Source of the DNA: Anaerolineales bacterium UBA7227
GTDB lineage: Bacteria; Chloroflexota; Anaerolineae; Anaerolineales; Villigracilaceae
NCBI GenBank assembly: GCA_002473085.1
Contig: DKTP01000150.1
Span: forward strand, 1-14,503
Direction of reading: 5' to 3'
Length of the DNA: 14,503 bases
The notes under the pieces are model-generated. The model did no database searches. It was not told the DNA's origin and saw only the letters and a program-made list of their open reading frames with translations. The position numbers were made by a program, and so were the translations under genes. This document shows, one piece after another, positions 13,021-14,503 of this stretch (its first letter is position 1; each line of letters begins with the position of its first letter).

Positions 13021-14349
13021 ATGACCACTCGATTTGAAAACGGGATCGTAGTCACCCTCGGCAAAAATAACCGCGTGCTCTGGAACGGCTCGGTCGTGAC
13101 GGACGGCGAGAATATCATCGCCGTCGGCGCAGCCGCGGAGATGAAACAGAAATATCCCGACGCCGAGTCGGTGGACTGCTCGAACAAAGTCGTTCTGCCA
13201 GGCTTCATCTGCGCGCACCATCATTTTTATTCCACGCTGGCGCGCGGCATGGCGATCCCTGGCGAACCCGCCTCCAACTTCGTGGAAGTCCTCGAACGCC
13301 TGTGGTGGAAAGTGGACCGCGCCATCGTCGGCGACGACATCCTGCTCTCGGCGCAGATCCCGCTGATCGAGAGCATCCGCAACGGGACGACGACCATCAT
13401 TGACCATCACGCCTCCCCCTCCGCCAGCGACGGCTCGCTCGACATCATCGAGTCGGCGGTGCGGCAGGCGGGAGTCCGCGCCTCGCTGTGCTACGAGGTC
13501 TCGGACCGCAACGTCCACGGGGAGGGCATTCGGGAGAACGAACGCTTCATCAAAAAGGTCGGCAAAAGCGACGGTCAGATCGCGGCCATGATGGGACTGC
13601 ACGCCTCGTTCACCGTCGCGGACGACACGGTTGAGAAGTGCGTCGGCATCGCGCGAGACGCGGGCGTCGGCTGCCACATCCACGTCGCGGAGGACGCGGC
13701 CGACCGCCAGGATTCTCTCGAAAAGTACGGCGTCCCGACCGTGAAGCGTCTGCATCGGCTGAACGTCACGGGCGAGAAATCCATCTTCGTGCATTGCGTC
13801 CACATTGACGAGGAGGAGATGGACATCGTCGCCGACACGCGGACCAGCATCGTCCACAACCCCGAATCGAACATGAACAACGCGGTCGGCGTGACGCAAA
13901 TCCTGAAGATGCTCGGCAAGGGCATCCTGGTGGGACTCGGCACGGACGGCATGAACTCGGACATGCTCACCCAGATGCGCGCCGCCTACCTGCTCCATCG
14001 TCTCGACAACCGCGACCCGCGCGTCGCGTTCACGGAGGCGCCGCAACTGCTCCTGCAAAACAACGCCGACCTCGCGGAGCGTCAGTTCGGGATCCGCCTC
14101 GGCGAGCTGGCCGAGGGACGCCCCGCTGACATGGCGATTCTCGACTACATCCCGCCCACGCCGATGGATGAGAGCAACTTCCTCGGTCACCTCATCTTCG
14201 GCATGACCGATTCCGTCGTGGACACCACCGTCTGCCGCGGCAAAATCCTGATGAGAAACAAGCAGATTCTGACGATGGACGAGGAACGTCTCGCCGCGCG
14301 GGCGCGCGAACTCGCGCCGCAGGTGTGGAAACGGTTGCAGGCGTTGTAA
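13021..14349 (+). CDS. ssnA: SsnA-type amidohydrolase (putative aminohydrolase)
   Basis: A 442-residue cytoplasmic metal-dependent hydrolase of the amidohydrolase superfamily, in the cytosine/guanine deaminase-like SsnA branch. Metal and catalytic positions are all present: H66-x-H68 in PGFICAHHH, H221 and E224 in CHIHVAED (218-225), H258/H261 in VHCVH, and D309 in LGTDGM. KVVLPGF (56-62) and the C-terminal GRPADMAILDY frame the usual beta-sandwich. The full length matches the family (about 440). SsnA proteins are often found with purine or molybdenum-hydroxylase genes, and the true substrate is not established. Here the gene stands alone after a repeat-filled gap, so it is probably not part of the F420 operon. 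The moeA at the far end is too distant to link. Confidence 0.9.
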   Translation: MTTRFENGIVVTLGKNNRVLWNGSVVTDGENIIAVGAAAEMKQKYPDAESVDCSNKVVLPGFICAHHHFYSTLARGMAIPGEPASNFVEVLERLWWKVDRAIVGDDILLSAQIPLIESIRNGTTTIIDHHASPSASDGSLDIIESAVRQAGVRASLCYEVSDRNVHGEGIRENERFIKKVGKSDGQIAAMMGLHASFTVADDTVEKCVGIARDAGVGCHIHVAEDAADRQDSLEKYGVPTVKRLHRLNVTGEKSIFVHCVHIDEEEMDIVADTRTSIVHNPESNMNNAVGVTQILKMLGKGILVGLGTDGMNSDMLTQMRAAYLLHRLDNRDPRVAFTEAPQLLLQNNADLAERQFGIRLGELAEGRPADMAILDYIPPTPMDESNFLGHLIFGMTDSVVDTTVCRGKILMRNKQILTMDEERLAARARELAPQVWKRLQAL

Positions 14350-14355
14350 TTTTGT

Positions 14356-14388
14356 ATCCATGAACGAGGGCTCATCCCGAATGATGAA
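14356..14388. repeat. 33-nt direct repeat, copy 1
   Basis: Matches 14471-14503 at 27 of 33 positions; the last 13 bases (CCCGAATGATGAA) are identical. It lies just after the ssnA stop codon (14347-14349). Confidence 0.8.
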
Positions 14389-14398
14389 AATTTGGAAT

Positions 14399-14450
14399 CC
14401 CGAAGTTCTACTTCGGGAAAGCCGCAAGTAGAACTTGCGGAATCCTTTTT
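14399..14450 (+). terminator. Paired perfect hairpins with T-run downstream of ssnA
   Basis: Two 8-bp perfect stems with 3-nt loops: CCCGAAGT-TCT-ACTTCGGG (14399-14417) and CCGCAAGT-AGA-ACTTGCGG (14422-14440), followed by AATCC and TTTTT (14446-14450). The second hairpin with its T-run fits an intrinsic terminator of ssnA. The inner 11 nt of the two hairpins are reverse complements of each other (loops TCT and AGA), so loop-loop pairing or an alternative fold is possible. GGAATCC flanks the pair on both sides. Confidence 0.6.
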
Positions 14451-14470
14451 ACTCATATCAACAACAAAGC

Positions 14471-14503
14471 ATCCATAAACGGAGGTTCGCCCCGAATGAT
14501 GAA
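14471..14503. repeat. 33-nt direct repeat, copy 2 (reaches window end)
   Basis: Second copy of the 14356-14388 repeat, offset by 115 nt and cut or ended by the window edge. Together the copies flank the double hairpin. The region 14350-14503 shows no gene. Confidence 0.75.

Noticed and set aside
12964..14427. Minus-strand open frame (487 codons) covering ssnA
   Set aside because: It is a mirror of ssnA codon bias. The ssnA strand has all amidohydrolase metal motifs and a strong ribosome site.

Overview
The window is GC-rich (roughly 60-65% by eye) bacterial chromosome, densely packed with genes. It most resembles an Anaerolineae-type member of the Chloroflexota. That assignment is inference. 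It rests on a complete-looking F420 tail-assembly operon with a free-standing FbiB-C-like nitroreductase, a VanW-type/beta-lactamase-fold exported protein, a monofunctional proline dehydrogenase, and an unusual load of short-period (7-9 nt) and hairpin repeats at gene junctions. No rRNA, tRNA, CRISPR array, transposase or phage gene is visible.

Left block, minus strand (about 1-3619). In transcription order the genes are a proline dehydrogenase, an SDR oxidoreductase, a DinB/YfiT-type four-helix protein, a UbiA-family membrane prenyltransferase, and the N-terminal 119 codons of molybdopterin molybdotransferase MoeA, which runs off the left edge. Gaps are 87, 31, 72 and 42 nt, and most contain period-7 or period-8 repeats or hairpins. 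A 113-nt divergent region (3620-3732) separates this block from the plus-strand genes and holds a candidate extended -10 promoter in each direction.

Middle block, plus strand (3733-8512). First comes an exported or membrane-anchored serine hydrolase with a VanW-associated N-terminal domain and a class A beta-lactamase-like fold. It ends in a perfect 16-bp hairpin with a T-run. Next are a coiled-coil protein with a C4 zinc ribbon and, 13 nt later, an 839-residue protein with an N-terminal membrane helix, a NACHT-like NTPase core and C-terminal HEAT-like repeats.

Right block, plus strand (8572-12647). This is a tight coenzyme F420 operon: npdG (NADPH:F420 oxidoreductase), cofE (gamma-glutamyl ligase), a PPOX-class F420/flavin-binding protein, a nitroreductase resembling the C-terminal domain of actinobacterial FbiB, cofD and cofC. 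The last four junctions are an 8-nt gap, an 8-nt overlap and two 4-nt ATGA overlaps. CofC activates the phospho-acid, CofD joins it to Fo, the nitroreductase would reduce dehydro-F420-0, CofE adds glutamates, and NpdG and the PPOX protein use the product. The Fo synthase genes (cofG/cofH or fbiC) are not in the window. A 373-nt AT-richer gap made of nested inverted period-9 repeats follows, then ssnA (amidohydrolase) and a terminator zone of paired hairpins flanked by a 33-nt direct repeat.

The most notable signal is not one gene. Short-period or palindromic repeats lie at nearly every junction, and three different ones are inserted in frame inside the SDR, cofE and nitroreductase genes, apparently tolerated as extra peptide.
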